Counted from the first letter of the stretch, positions 21,191 to 31,879 are shown. The stretch: 64,000 nucleotides of DNA from Cricetomys ansorgei (GCA_026225945.1 JAMJFZ010000818.1:383501-447500), one strand, 5' to 3'. The notes: generated from the letters alone by a model not told the origin. A program made the numbers and translations.

Positions 21191-21419
21191 GCCTGGGTTT
21201 CCTCTTTTGTTCTTAAAGGACTCTTGATGTGGACTGTGAATTACGGAATCACTATAGATTTGATAAAACTCGGAGTGATAGTACGATTTTTTTTTTTTTA
21301 AAGTTTAAGACTGTCGAAGGCTATTCTGTAAGAGGTTTGTGGGTCGATTCAGAATCCAGATACTTCTTTACTGAGCCCCATCCCCAACTCAACAGCCAGA
21401 AGGGAAAGAGTTAGGCTTC

Positions 21420-21750
21420 TCTGCTGGTGAATCTCAGAAGTAGAGTCACCCTGGAGGTGGGGCTCTGGGCATGCCTGTGGGAAACTATCTTGATTAGGTT
21501 AATTGAAGTGGGAAAACGTCCACTGTGGGTGACACCACTCCCTAGGTTGGGAGAAAATGGCTGAGCCTGAGTGCTCTGACTCTGTTCCTGGCTACGGATT
21601 CAATGTGATCAGTTGCCCGAAGCTCCTACCCTCTTGACATACCCATCATGTCGTTCTACACCCTTGAACTATGAATTGAAATAAACCCTTTAATCCCTTG
21701 AGTGTGCTTTTTCAGGGTATTTTAACCCAGCGACAAGAAGAGAAGCTAAG
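21420..21750 (+). mobile_element. ERVL-MaLR-like solo LTR
   Basis: GTGGGAAACTATCTTGATTA, CCACTGTGGGTGACACCACT, GAAATAAACCCTTTAATCCC (polyadenylation region) and TTTTCAGGGTATTTTAACCC AGCG follow rodent MaLR LTR order, ending near AAGCTAAG. Confidence 0.6.
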
Positions 21751-24266
21751 CCACTTACATGGAGGGGCAACAATGGGGTCATGCCTACTTGACCTCCCAC
21801 GTATTGACTTCACCTCAATGTAGTTGCCTGCCTAAAGCTCAACTTTCATGTCGATTAATGGCATTATTTGAGGGAGAAATGAAACCAAACTGCAGACTTT
21901 ATGCTTTTTTTTTGGCCACCATGAGCTTCCTTAGAGGACCAAGGTCTATCAAACAAACACTGTATACCAGGCACACTGCGGAGTTTCGCTGGGCTCAGTC
22001 ATCACACCGACTGAGGTGGTGAGGGGTACAGAGTCTATTTTCAAACTGACAGGTCTGTTCGGTGAGGTAAAGGCTCTGGTTCAGAAAATGAAGGATCGAG
22101 GGCAGGACGGGACCCCAGGCTGTCTGCCGTTCACGTTGGCACTATGGGGTACGGCATCTCACTGTGCTCTGCCATCCTGACATCTGAGTCAGACATCTGC
22201 TAGGAATTTGATACAGGATAGAACTCTTGTCTCATCAAGAATGCCTCACATGGGGGCGGGGTGGGGGAGAAGGGAGGGGCCAAGGGGGAATCTGCTTAGA
22301 AAGCAGTTGTCTGACGTATGCATGTTGCTGTAAAATCAACAACTTAAAATGCATACTTCAGCCCTGGTGCCAAATTATCTCAAGCCATAGACTTACAATA
22401 TCCCGGGGAGGCCGGTCTAGGGGAGGGATCCTCATCTACAATCAAATATTAAGTGTATAACCAATAGGATTAGCTAGTGGCTCACCTCCCCCTCCCCCAA
22501 TCCCACAGACAGTGACTTGTGCCGATCTGCTGACTCTGATCTGGGTTTGATTCATACAGCTAGACATTTCTGATGAGACCAAGTCCCTAGCTTGCCTCAA
22601 AAATAGCCACCAGGGCTCCGCTGAAGCTATGTAGCATCTTTTCCCTTTTACCTCCTAAGAGCTTGGCTTTAGAGACGTGACATTGCCACCCTCCTGTAAC
22701 ACAGAACGCTGAAAGGGAACTGGAAACTGCCCCTAGCTGTGTATAGCCGATGTGGATCAGAACGGGGATGATTTGGGTCTTACAGCAAAGTCTGTTGAAA
22801 CACAACTAAGCCCAGTCTTTTCTGGGAACTTAGATATACGCGCTCCCCCGGCACTCTCCACCAGGGATTCGATAGAACCATCTACAAAACCAGAGCGTGT
22901 TCTACACAGAGGAACAGCCCATCACAGACATATTCTTGTATGTCAACCAAGAGCCCATAGAACTCTGACACCAACTTCAAGGGTGTTGCTCAGGGGGATA
23001 GAAACCCAGGACATTTAAACACGCCACCAGCGAGAGAACACTGAGGCTCCATGGGACTCTTGTAAAAGTCACACGCAGATTATAGTAAAATGACTAAAAG
23101 CTGTAGGGCTAGGAGGTCTCTCGGTCAGCTCATATGATCAAAGCCATTGGCAAGAAATGGTACGTTGGTGGTATTAGACAGACAGGCAGGCAGGCAGGCA
23201 GAACCCTGAAGATGTCAAGTGTGATAATATTAGGCATTCCTTACTAACACAAAAAAAGGTACCTGCTTTCCCTCCCCAAGTGCCCGTGAAATAGAAGACA
23301 GTGGACCAAACACTTCTGTCAACAGACAAATTTCTCCCTGTTCCTCCAGCAAGGCGGTTTCCTCCGGCCAGTGCGGCACTCCTGTGCGGACAGTGGAGGC
23401 AGGAAGGAGAAGCCGGTGGCAGCAGACAAGGAAGATAAAAGCGCTGACGTCAAACTCTCTACAAAGAACCTCTGAGCAAGCAGACAAGAGCCCCAGCTTT
23501 AATGACATTTGATGTCATTGCCTACCCCCGCCCCGGCCCCCACACCTCTCCAGCCCATGTCAGCAGGCTCCCTGCCTCTCCAGTGCATAGGCTGGCCTCT
23601 GCTTACAGGCTGCACATTCTGCTGGTCCTTCCTGCTTCCCGTCCTTCCTTTCCCCATATAGGATGCTCCATTTGTCTAAAGACCTGTTTGAGCCTCTGTC
23701 AGAACAAAGAAAAGTTCCTGGGTGTGGGTTTGCTCTTTTCAGATACAGTTGGTTTCTGTTTTTTTTCCCAGTCAGCCTTTGTGGACCCCGCACTTGCTGG
23801 AAAGTTCAGCCTTAGTTGTTGCTGCACCGAGCACTCTCTCAGCGTCTCTTCCCTAATGCAGCCTGCCAGGATTAATCAATCCTGCACGTGGTCCCCTCCA
23901 CCCCCAGCTCCATGTCTTTCTTTTAACTCTCAGAACCACTCAGGCAGGGCAGCAGCAAGAGATGAGTTTTCATACAGCCGTGATTTTCCCTGACAGAGGG
24001 CACAGCCTCCGTTTCTTTTCAAACTCCTCTAAATCCGATGAAGGTCTAGAGAAACACTGGGTTTTTCTCTGCCATGGAAGGATTCTGCCCCCCCCCCCAT
24101 CTCTTCTCTCCACTCAGTGCCTGTTCTTTCTTCTGCCTTTTATTTCTTCCTTTACTCTCCCCCCTTCCCATAATTTTTTTTTTTTTTTTTTACCGCCAGC
24201 CCAGGACCCAAACTCATTCCAAAGTTTAAAGCCACCAGAGTCTTAAAATGAAACTTCCAAGGTTAT
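21751..24266. other. Mostly unique sequence; proposed intron 1 of the minus-strand gene
   Basis: Short low-complexity items only: a CAGG tetranucleotide near 23180-23202, a C-run near 24090-24099 and a T-run near 24175-24192. I searched the minus strand by eye for a phase-matched exon 2 and found none I could defend. Confidence 0.4.
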
Positions 24267-24267
24267 C

Positions 24268-24309
24268 TTCATGCTGACTTTGAGCTCATTCATGCTGACT
24301 TTGAGCTCA
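24268..24309. repeat. Perfect 21-bp tandem duplication
   Basis: Two identical copies, 24268-24288 and 24289-24309, each beginning TTCATGCTGAC and ending GAGCTCA. The lack of divergence implies a recent duplication. Confidence 0.97.
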
Positions 24310-24867
24310 GAGCGACGGTTTCGGATGCTGGAGAGGAGAGAATCCACCACCAGCAGCAGCCTCTGCTAAGGCAGGGAGGAGGGAGTGTTTGGAGTGTATT
24401 TGAAGGAATGGCGTAAGGGCTTTTGTCAAGCCTTTCAGAGCCCACCCGTTTCTGAGCCGAGGGTTAGAATGCGCTCTCAACACCGTCTGAGCCGCGTTCA
24501 TCTTCTGTACAGCATCCCCCCTGCCACCTCAAATCCACCACTGCTTTGCTCCCCCTGACCTATGAGCTTGGTGATAGCTAGAAAAGTTTTCAGTCAAGTA
24601 CAAACCCGAGCCACACCGCCCACCCTAAGAAAGCAGAGGGGTTTGCATAAGGAGGTGTGGAGTCTGTGGGAGTGTTGTTCCCCGCCAAAGAATTTCTGTC
24701 CTTTTCCAACAGACTCTTCCCTACACAAGCCTGAGATGCTGGGTAATCACCGGCATACTCCAGGCACCCCGGCCCAGCTGCCTGCGGACCGCCTCTCAAG
24801 ACTCTGGGGCACAGGCAAGAAAAGGGGGAACCTTCCAGTGTCCCCAACTCACGAACGAGGTCATTAC

Positions 24868-24998
24868 CTTGGCAGCGGCTTGCGGGCTGTGATACTGGCG
24901 ACGATGATGCTCTCGGGACGCGGAGTGGCCACCGCTTTGAAGGTCCCTTTCCAGAACTTCTCAAACAGCTGTTTCTCGCCCTGCTGCAGGCTCGCCAT
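24868..24998 (-). CDS. First coding exon of an unrecognised protein-coding gene
   Basis: The minus strand opens with ATG at 24998-24996 in a strong context (A at -3, G at +4). It encodes 43 codons plus two bases before the donor AAG|GTAATGA (intron from 24867). Residues begin MASLQQGEKQLFEKFWKGTF and end PESIIVASITARKPLP; the next codon spans the splice junction (phase 2). Read through the donor, the frame stops at once (AGG TAA), as expected for an exon/intron boundary and which makes the open frame too short for simple ORF filters. Composition looks like real protein: a charged amphipathic start, an aromatic-basic FEKFWKGTFK stretch and a hydrophobic SIIVASI segment; no signal peptide. It sits at the CpG-island edge with an RE1 30 bp upstream, suggesting a REST-silenced neuronal gene. 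I do not recognise the family. Later exons are outside the window or unseen. Confidence 0.72.
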
Positions 24999-25028
24999 CC
25001 TGAAAGCCCGAGGAGCCCGGGCGCCCGG

Positions 25029-25049
25029 GGCGCTGTCCGAAGTGCTGAA
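25029..25049 (-). promoter_or_regulatory. RE1/NRSE element (REST/NRSF site), near canonical
   Basis: The minus strand reads left half TTCAGCAC, spacer TTC, right half GGACAGCGCC. This equals the 21-bp RE1 consensus at every position except 9-11, the low-information spacer and its first neighbour. REST binding to such sites, with CoREST/HDAC recruitment and silencing outside neurons, is established knowledge. The site lies 30 bp upstream of the proposed start codon on the same strand, so it is in the 5' UTR or just upstream of transcription start. Confidence 0.85.
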
Positions 25050-25084
25050 ACGCCAATCCCGAACCCCGTGGCACGCCCTGGGCT

Positions 25085-25099
25085 CCGGGGCGCTGTCCG
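25085..25099 (-). promoter_or_regulatory. Second RE1 right-half site (15-bp direct repeat)
   Basis: CCGGGGCGCTGTCCG occurs exactly at 25025-25039 and again here, 60 bp away. On the minus strand it contains GGACAGCGCC. The left half is not at canonical spacing, so this is a half-site or a decayed duplicate. Confidence 0.5.
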
Positions 25100-25660
25100 C
25101 GTGAAGCCCCCAAGGGGTGGGGTGGGGAGAGATCCGAGTTCAGGGCGGGGGATGGGACAGAATGGGACGTCTCAGGCCGGGCAGGCAGCGGAGGAGGAAG
25201 GTGGTCCCCCCGGCTGGGTTCACCTCCTGGCTCGGCTCTAAGCAGCCCTGGGAGCCGGCTGAGCCCTGCGTCCTCAGCAAAGCGAAGCTGGGCCGGCTTT
25301 CTCTACCGCGCCGAGAGCAGAGAGGAGGCGACCGGGGCGTCTGCTGTGCGTGCGCGTGTGAGCTCCGGCGCGCCCGGGTTTTGTCTCTTGCACAATGTGA
25401 CGTTGGAAGGGGAGGCTGGTTGCGCGAGCTGTACTTGCCTCCCTCCCCTCCCCGGTCTCCTCCTTCCCCAGCAACCCCTCCTTCTCTGGCTCAGCCTCCC
25501 GCCGCCATCTGCATAACAAAAGCCTGCAGGTCTGGGGAGGAGAAAGGGCGGGGCGTGCGCTTGTCTCCAGGGCCCGGGTGGACACTGAGTGGCGGCTCAG
25601 ACCCCTGTGAGAAGCGACGCCAGCACCCGGAACAGAACCAAGCAGGGGACCCTTCATCCC

Positions 25661-27189
25661 AGCCCTGGCCTCTCCTCCGTCATCAGGGCCTTCCCCTCTA
25701 CCCTTGCATGCACACTCCCGGGCTGGGCCACCTCCCTAGCCCTTCACAAGACTTGGAGCGCGTCTTCCATTGAGGGAGCTAGTTTAAAAAAAAAAAAAAA
25801 AGCCACCCCACGTATCCGCCCACGCCAACCTGCCTTCACCCTCCCCACTTCTGGGAGGGACCTCCGAGGTCTGCAAAGTGAGGGTGCTCCTATGTTCCTC
25901 TTTACGCCTAGGGGCCGTGGGGCTCCCCCACCCCACAACCAGAAAATGCCATCTGATGGACAATCCTTCACCAGCGCGGTCTCTCGCCATCTGTCGAGCT
26001 GAACCCCCACCCGCAGAGGGACGCGGCATCACATCTGTGCCTGCGGCGCTATAAAGGATATCTCTTTTGTGCCTCGCAGCCGGCCTGCCTCACGTCCCGG
26101 CTGCCAAAGCCCTCCAAAAGAGCACCCCTCCCCCACTCCTTCACCCCACCCCGCTGAGAACCTGCAGCCTGTGAAACAGAAGTCCGATTTGGCAAAGAAT
26201 GCACTGGTTTTGCGGTGTGTGGGTGGGGGAGCAGGGTGGGGGGGGGGAGTCTGAGGATTACAAGGAGTTAGTAACTTTTTGGTCTTTCCATCTTGTCTCC
26301 CCAGTCTCCCCCCAACCCCACCCCCAATCCCAGCAGAGGTTCAGAATCTCAAACTCCAGAGGCGCAGGCTGTAGACTACAATGTCCCTCGGTTTAGCTTA
26401 GAGTTCTCCTTAGGGAACATATCCTACTGGGATCCCCAACCCAAGTCTTCCTTGGAGCCCTGTAAGACTTGGCACAGCGACAACTTTTGCCTACCTCCAG
26501 GATTTGAAACTCCTAAGAGGAGCCTTCACTAAGTCTTGCCACCAGGCCCTGCCCTGAAGGGGGAAAAAATCTTTAATTCTTGTTACCTAGTAGCAGTGGG
26601 AAACAGACTCCCAACACCAATGTGGACTTTGTAAATTCTTTGTAAGAGAACAGGAGGTATGCAGAAGGGTAAAGAGGGAAGAAGAGAGAGAACAAGATGA
26701 GGCGAGAGAAACTGGAACGTAGGTATAAAGGTGTGAGCCTTGGTCTGGAAGAGGCTGCAGGATAGGTTTGTGTGTACCGATCTAGGAGTGCCCGGGCTCT
26801 GCTCGCTCCACAGTGACCCCTTCTGGTCAGTAAAGAAAAGTGCAGTTGTTGTCTTGTAAAGTGTAGCAGGGGCCAGGAGTTGAGACCTGTCTGGGGCCAG
26901 GAGACTTGAGGATAGAGGAAAGTGGGTAGGGTGGGTTGTGGACTTTCCACTTCCCTCTCCTGATCCCCTGCATTCAAATTCCCCATCCTTTGGTTGGTTT
27001 CAGGGCCTATTACCTACCCTTGGATTGATGTCGCTTTAAATGCAGTTGTGCTGTCTCCCTTCTTAGCCTTGGATATTTAAAGAGATCCTAAGTCATGGCA
27101 TTTGGGTATGAACTGAGTGACTTTGGGGTCACAGGGGTAGGTGGGACCTCACCTCCACCAGTCAACCACGACCTTGCAGATATGAGCCT
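25661..27189. other. Upstream flank of the CpG island, mostly unique
   Basis: Contains an A-run at 25785-25801, C-rich stretches, and a TATAAAGG string at 26050-26057 on the plus strand just after GCGGCG. The 137-residue minus-strand frame at 26573-26986 resembles no protein I know. No exon is called. Confidence 0.4.
26216..26250 (+). other. G-run cluster, potential G-quadruplex
   Basis: GTGGGTGGGGGAGCAGGG followed by TGGGGGGGGG gives at least four G-runs within 35 bp, upstream of the proposed minus-strand promoter. Confidence 0.6.
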
Positions 27190-27405
27190 GCCTTTTAATA
27201 AAAAGGATTTGCTTATCTGTAGTGTGTGAATGCATGTATGTTACATTTGTGGGTGCTCCGCTGAAGTCAGAAAAGGGTGCCAGATTTAACCTGGATTAGG
27301 CTGAAGGTGGATGTGAGCCACCAAGTATAGGTACTGGGACTGGAACTCTGGTCCTCCAGGAAAGCAGCAAGCAGTCTTAACCATGGCTCTACCTGTCCGG
27401 CTCAC
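27190..27405 (-). repeat. B2 SINE, diverged
   Basis: GAAGTCAGAAAAGGGTGCCA, then GACTGGAACTCTGGTCCTCC, AGGAAAGCAGCAAGCAGTCT and TAACCATGGCTCTACCTGTC form a reverse B2. The CTCF-like motif of B2 is degraded in this copy. Confidence 0.7.
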
Positions 27406-27819
27406 CCATCCCTGCTCTTCTTACCTGGTACTGTGACAAAGCTCCCAGATGGATGTCCTTGACTCTTCTGGGGATCCAGGTGAGGTGGGAGAAGGTGCTT
27501 CTCTTACTTGTGTAAGGAGGAGGCGGTGGAAGTTTAGGGTAGCCATGTGGTATGCCCATGTGATTCTAATGGAAAATGGAATTCTGGGGGAAACCGTGAT
27601 TGGGTATGGGAGAGAATTCTGGGGGTAGTAGACACACCGGAGAGGAACCATGGGAAGTCTGTGGTGCTGCACTATGGGATACCAGTGAGTCCATGCTTAG
27701 AGGCACACAGTGCTGTGCTTCCCAAGTTGGGCCTCTTTTCTAACAAGCTCAGGGCTTGGAACGCAGACTTCCGGTCTCAGCCGGGCCATTTCTAGCTGGA
27801 TAATCTTGCAGGAGTGACC

Positions 27820-28245
27820 TCAACTGGTATTGGTTGCCTTGTTACTGTGACCAAATCCACCATAAGCAGCCAACTAAGGGAAGGATGCTTTCTCTGGCTC
27901 ATGCTTCGGATCCATCATGGTGTGTTGTGGGAGGCCACTGGTCCTGTCACGCTATCGTCAGAAGCAGAGGGAGATGAAGCATGCTGCTGATTATTTCGAT
28001 CCTTTTTACCAATCCAGGACTGCAGGTCCACGGGACGGTCGCATCCGCACTCAAGGTGACACTTCGCTCTCCAGTCAAATCCTCTGGAGACACCTTTGTT
28101 GACAGAGAGGTGCGTTTCCATGGTGCTTCCGGTCCAATCAAGTACACAATGGAGAACCGTCACTCTTGCCAAAACGTAAGTTTCAATACCTTCCATGGAG
28201 TTTCTTGGATGATAACCCACTACCACAGGACAGCCTGACATGAAA
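27820..28245 (-). mobile_element. ERVL-MaLR-like solo LTR
   Basis: TGCCTTGTTACTGTGACCAA, AAGGGAAGGATGCTTTCTCT, GCTCATGCTTCGGATCCATC and a far end with GTTTCTTGGATGATAACCCA resemble a reversed rodent MaLR LTR. Strongly diverged; ends approximate. Confidence 0.5.
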
Positions 28246-28384
28246 TTCTACAAAGATTGAATATTGTGGGTTTAAATAGATCAGCTGGGAGGATTAACAA
28301 GATCAACACCATGTACAGGCTACACAGCAGTCTGTGGAAAATAGTTTAGTCGAGAAAATCATTTATCATCAGAGGCTCAAGGCA

Positions 28385-28625
28385 CAGCCTCTGCAATCGG
28401 ACGGAGCCGGGCATGAAGCTTAGCTCTGCCACTCTGTCGTTGGATGACCCCAGGCGAGGGACTAACTCCTACCTCCGTTTTTCTACCTGAGAAATGGGGA
28501 CACTAACACGTATTTCACGCGACTGTTAAATCCAAGTGACTCACAGAGGACTTAGCTCAGGGTTTTAGTTCGTTGTAAATGTCCATCAGACGGCAGCTGT
28601 GATTGTTGACACTGTTGTGCCAGGT
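28385..28625 (+). repeat. MIR SINE, nearly full length
   Basis: CAGCCTCTGCAATCGGACGG, TAGCTCTGCCACTCTGTCGT, TGGATGACCCCAGGCGAGGG, CTACCTGAGAAATGGGGACA and GACTTAGCTCAGGGTTTTAG cover the element. Unusually many CpGs survive. Confidence 0.8.
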
Positions 28626-29269
28626 CACCCCGGTCCGGTCTTCGTGAACTGATGCCTAGTCCTAGATCTTGGTTGGACACGGCCCTGTATACAGAGGGTC
28701 CAAAGATGAGACACATTCCATATTCGGAAGCCCTTCACAGTACAATCCATCCTCTGTCCTCTTGCCTAACACGTGGCTCTTCTCTGTGTTATCACACAGA
28801 CTTAAACATCAGGGCTGGCTTCTCTAATATAACTCAAACTCTCTTTCCTCCGTCATTTTACATAATAGAACCACTTCTGTCTCCTTCAGAGGGTGCTGCT
28901 CTCTGTTTCCCCAGAGACCAATGAGCCACCCCAAGACACATTTATGTGTTGGTTAGTGAATACACACATGGGGCACAACTAGTATGCTGTGCATTCTGTC
29001 ACTGGCACACATTAGTGGGACTGGACCCCAGAATCCTTCCCGATGCCAACTTCCAGATAGACTTCACTGAGTGAGTTAAAGCTGGTGCCCTCTGTAAAAA
29101 TCAATTTCCATCCACTCCTACTGGGTGCTTCTGTCCCTAAGAGTGGTACTCTTCCATTTGTGAAAGGAGAGGACAGGTCCAAAAGAATTCTAGAATCGGT
29201 ATACCTAGGCACCCTGCAGCAAAGCTACAGAGATTTCTATGCTTCCATGTTCTTCGGTCGGCATCTCTG
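28626..29269. other. Unique sequence, no feature recognised
   Basis: No repeat, exon or RNA gene was identified. Confidence 0.4.
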
Positions 29270-29420
29270 ACTCAGAGAGATAGCTGCCCACATCCCGAGT
29301 TCTAATTCAGCCTTGCTAGCATTACTGTGTTACCTTAGGGAAGCCCCTTAACCTCTCTGTACCCAGTACTTCTCTGAACACAGTGAGGCTAATCATGATC
29401 TACCTGCAGGGAAGGACTTC
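29270..29420 (+). repeat. MIR SINE
   Basis: GCATTACTGTGTTACCTTAG, GGAAGCCCCTTAACCTCTCT and GAACACAGTGAGGCTAATCA follow forward MIR order. Confidence 0.65.
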
Positions 29421-29904
29421 CGGGCCCTTGACAGCCTAAACCCATTTCCAAAAGTCCAGTCAACAGTGAAAGAGTCAAATAATTACAGAGATAATGGGAA
29501 ATATGATAATGAGACCAATCTGTCTTTGTGGCCTTAAACAGGAGCTCACTGAAACCATTCAAACCATGAGGGTCTTTCTGTCCTCATACAGGGGTTTAGG
29601 GAGAAGGAAAAATCAAGCTTGTGCTATTTAAGGTTTGATGATCGCCACATCCTGAAAGTTCTACTTAGTGTTTAATTCAAAACCCACCTCTCCTCTTTAG
29701 TGTCCAGCCTCTTCTAGACCCCGAATGTCTTTGAATTAACGCGGATGAACCAGGAGCCTCCATCCCATGATTACAGAGTCTCCCGTTTGTCTATCTGTGT
29801 CGCCAATGTCCGGTACAGAGCTGGAACACTCATTAATCCTGGTTTAATGAGTACACCCCACGTTTGATACCTAACTACACACACACTGATGCCGTGTTAG
29901 CTTA

Positions 29905-29965
29905 GGGGCGGTACGGTACGCACCATGCCTCCATGTTACGACGGTACGGCACGCCATGTCTACTG
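29905..29965. repeat. Imperfect tandem repeat, CGGTACGG family
   Basis: GGCGGTACGGTACGCACCAT and, about 33 bp on, GACGGTACGGCACGCCATGT share CGGTACGG.ACGC.CCATG. CpG-rich and not from a SINE that I recognise. Confidence 0.6.
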
Positions 29966-30114
29966 ATGCGGTGCATATCCTTGCAACTAAAATTTGTCGG
30001 GATGAAAGAGCTAAACTTGATGCCTTCTGTATGCACATTGATTATGTGTAACAGCAATAACGGTGTTCAGTTAGAAGAGTACAGGAATGTGTAAGATTCA
30101 GTATCAGGTACCCT

Positions 30115-30290
30115 TCAAGTAGTTTGCAAATATTAACTTAGTTCACGATCAAAAAGCTCCTACAAATTAGATTCTACTATTAATCAGGGAATGGAAGCAC
30201 AAAGAGTTGAAGGAGGCTCAGGACGCAGAGCAGCACAGGGTAGGACCCGCACATAAACCCAGTCGGTTTGAGTCACAGAGTCTGCGTGAT
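30115..30290 (-). repeat. MIR fragment
   Basis: AGATTCTACTATTAATCAGG, GAATGGAAGCACAAAGAGTT and CAGCACAGGGTAGGACCCGC then AAACCCAGTCGGTTTGAGTC follow reverse MIR order, diverged. Confidence 0.55.
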
Positions 30291-30769
30291 CTGACATCCA
30301 CCCCCCAGGCCATGGCCTGTGATATGGTTTTTAGGTTCACCAAAAGGTGAGAGGAAGCACTGACCCTAGTACTTGGGTGGGGACGGAACTAGGTGCTGAT
30401 CTCATGGAGTTGCAGTCAGGTGGTGGTGGTGTTAAACATAAACAAACAAACCACCACCAGGTAAAAGAAAGCGAAGCTGCATTCACCAGGCTGAGTGTCC
30501 AGAGGTGAAACCTCTGCATTCGGTGGCATCGAAGTTGAGGCGCCAAGTATGAGAAGAGGCTGCACAGTGAGGGAAATGTTCAGACACACATGGTGGGGGG
30601 TGGATGCTGGGCGCGTCCAGAGAGCATAGCAGGAAAGGGGTGGAGCCCAGTGAAGGAGCTGGTGATGGCACTCATGCCCCATGCAATGAAATTGCAGAAC
30701 AAGTCTCTTGCTCCTGGGCAGAAACTCAGAGAGCCACGTTGTTACGGCTTGTTTCGACAGGCAGTGATA

Positions 30770-30905
30770 CAGTGGTTCCCAAACCAGGTGCCTGGGAACC
30801 CAGCGGCCAGTCCAGGGAGCTTCCGGAGGTAGCCCGTCAGCGAGCACTGACCGGCATGCGGTTGTCCACTGCGCTCCTAGTCTCAGACTCATCCCAGAAC
30901 TCCAT
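30770..30905 (+). mobile_element. Possible hAT-Charlie (MER5-like) fragment
   Basis: ACAGTGGTTCCCAAACCAGG then TGCCTGGGAACCCAGC resembles a Charlie-type terminus, but no matching inverted end is visible. Weak call. Confidence 0.25.
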
Positions 30906-31429
30906 CCTCTAGGCCTTCCTTTCCCGAAAATGTCTTACCGGAATAAACATCTCACCGCTTTCTCAACAGTTAGGAAGTTGCTCAGGTAACTAGAGTTTAG
31001 TAACATTGTTTTGCTTGTGTTAAGTGTTTTATGGTGACCTTCCATTACTGGGACGTGGAAGAAGCTGGGTATTTCTTGTCAGGGATGCTTGGGACCAGAC
31101 ATTTTTCAGAGTTCAGTTCTTAAGGAGTCACATCAATGTTAGAGGCTGTGGCATCTCTCATCCAAAACTCTGAAGTCTAAAATGCTATGGAGAACTAAGA
31201 CTGAAATCAAAGATTTGGGCTTTGTAGATGAGGGCTGCCCGACTCATTCTGGGCATTTTCTCTCTAGAACGTCCTCTTTGTGTAAATTTCCGTTAGCACC
31301 ACATTAGATAAAATCAACAGCCACTTATAAATACCGACGATAATACCGTATTCTAACACCCATTTATTAATACCTTCATATACTCCGTCAATACTCACTG
31401 TCCTCAGCGTTCTCTCGGCGACTGTTTGC

Positions 31430-31470
31430 TTTTTATTGGTTGGTTGGTGGGTGGGTTGGTTGGTTTGAAT
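31430..31470. repeat. GGTT/GGTG short array
   Basis: TTGGTTGGTTGGTGGGTGGG and neighbours form a roughly 35-bp imperfect tetranucleotide run. Confidence 0.8.
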
Positions 31471-31479
31471 TAGCAACTT

Positions 31480-31800
31480 GAATAAGCGACTCCTCGGCCC
31501 GTGAGTTAAGGACCTGGTCTCCAGTGGGATGAAGTTCGGACACTGCGGATGCACTCTTCATGGGACGACTGGGATCTGGCTACTTCTTTCTCATTCTCTC
31601 TTCCTCCGTGGGTGCTGTGAGGCCAACAGTTTGTTCTGCCCCCTACCTATTGCCTTTCTCACCATGGTTCCTAAGGCAACAGGGCCCATCAACAACGGAC
31701 TGAAAACTCCCAAACTGCAAGCCCAAATAAACCTTTCTCTCTTTTAAAGCTGGTTGTCTTAGGCATTTTATCGCAGTGATGGAACACTGACCAACAAGGT
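31480..31800 (+). mobile_element. ERVL-MaLR-like solo LTR
   Basis: CTTCCTCCGTGGGTGCTGTG, CAAGCCCAAATAAACCTTTC (polyadenylation region), GGTTGTCTTAGGCATTTTAT and CGCAGTGATGGAACACTGAC form the 3' half of a forward rodent MaLR LTR. Confidence 0.6.
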
Positions 31801-31879
31801 CCAATAAGGCTTTCCGATGTGGATGAGCGACATGCTCCATGGGCATCCTCCTGTCTCTAGTTTCCCCTTGATCGCCCCC

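Larger units (their letters stand above)
24870..25660. promoter_or_regulatory. CpG-island promoter region
   Basis: CpG density and GC content rise sharply from about 24880 and fall after about 25650. GGGCGCCCGGGGCGC, CTCCGGCGCGCCC and similar strings are frequent. No TATA box lies at a sensible place on the minus strand, consistent with dispersed initiation. Candidate elements: an inverted CCAAT (25053-25057), an NRF1-like GCGTGCGCG around 25348-25356, TGACGTTG (25398-25405) and a GC box GGGCGGGGC (25546-25554). The 218-residue plus-strand frame through the island is a GC artefact. Confidence 0.8.

Noticed and set aside
25117..25773. 218-residue plus-strand frame through the CpG island
   Set aside because: Stop codons are rare in GC-rich sequence. 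Composition is Arg/Pro/Gly-rich and follows island GC content, and the better-supported exon is on the other strand.
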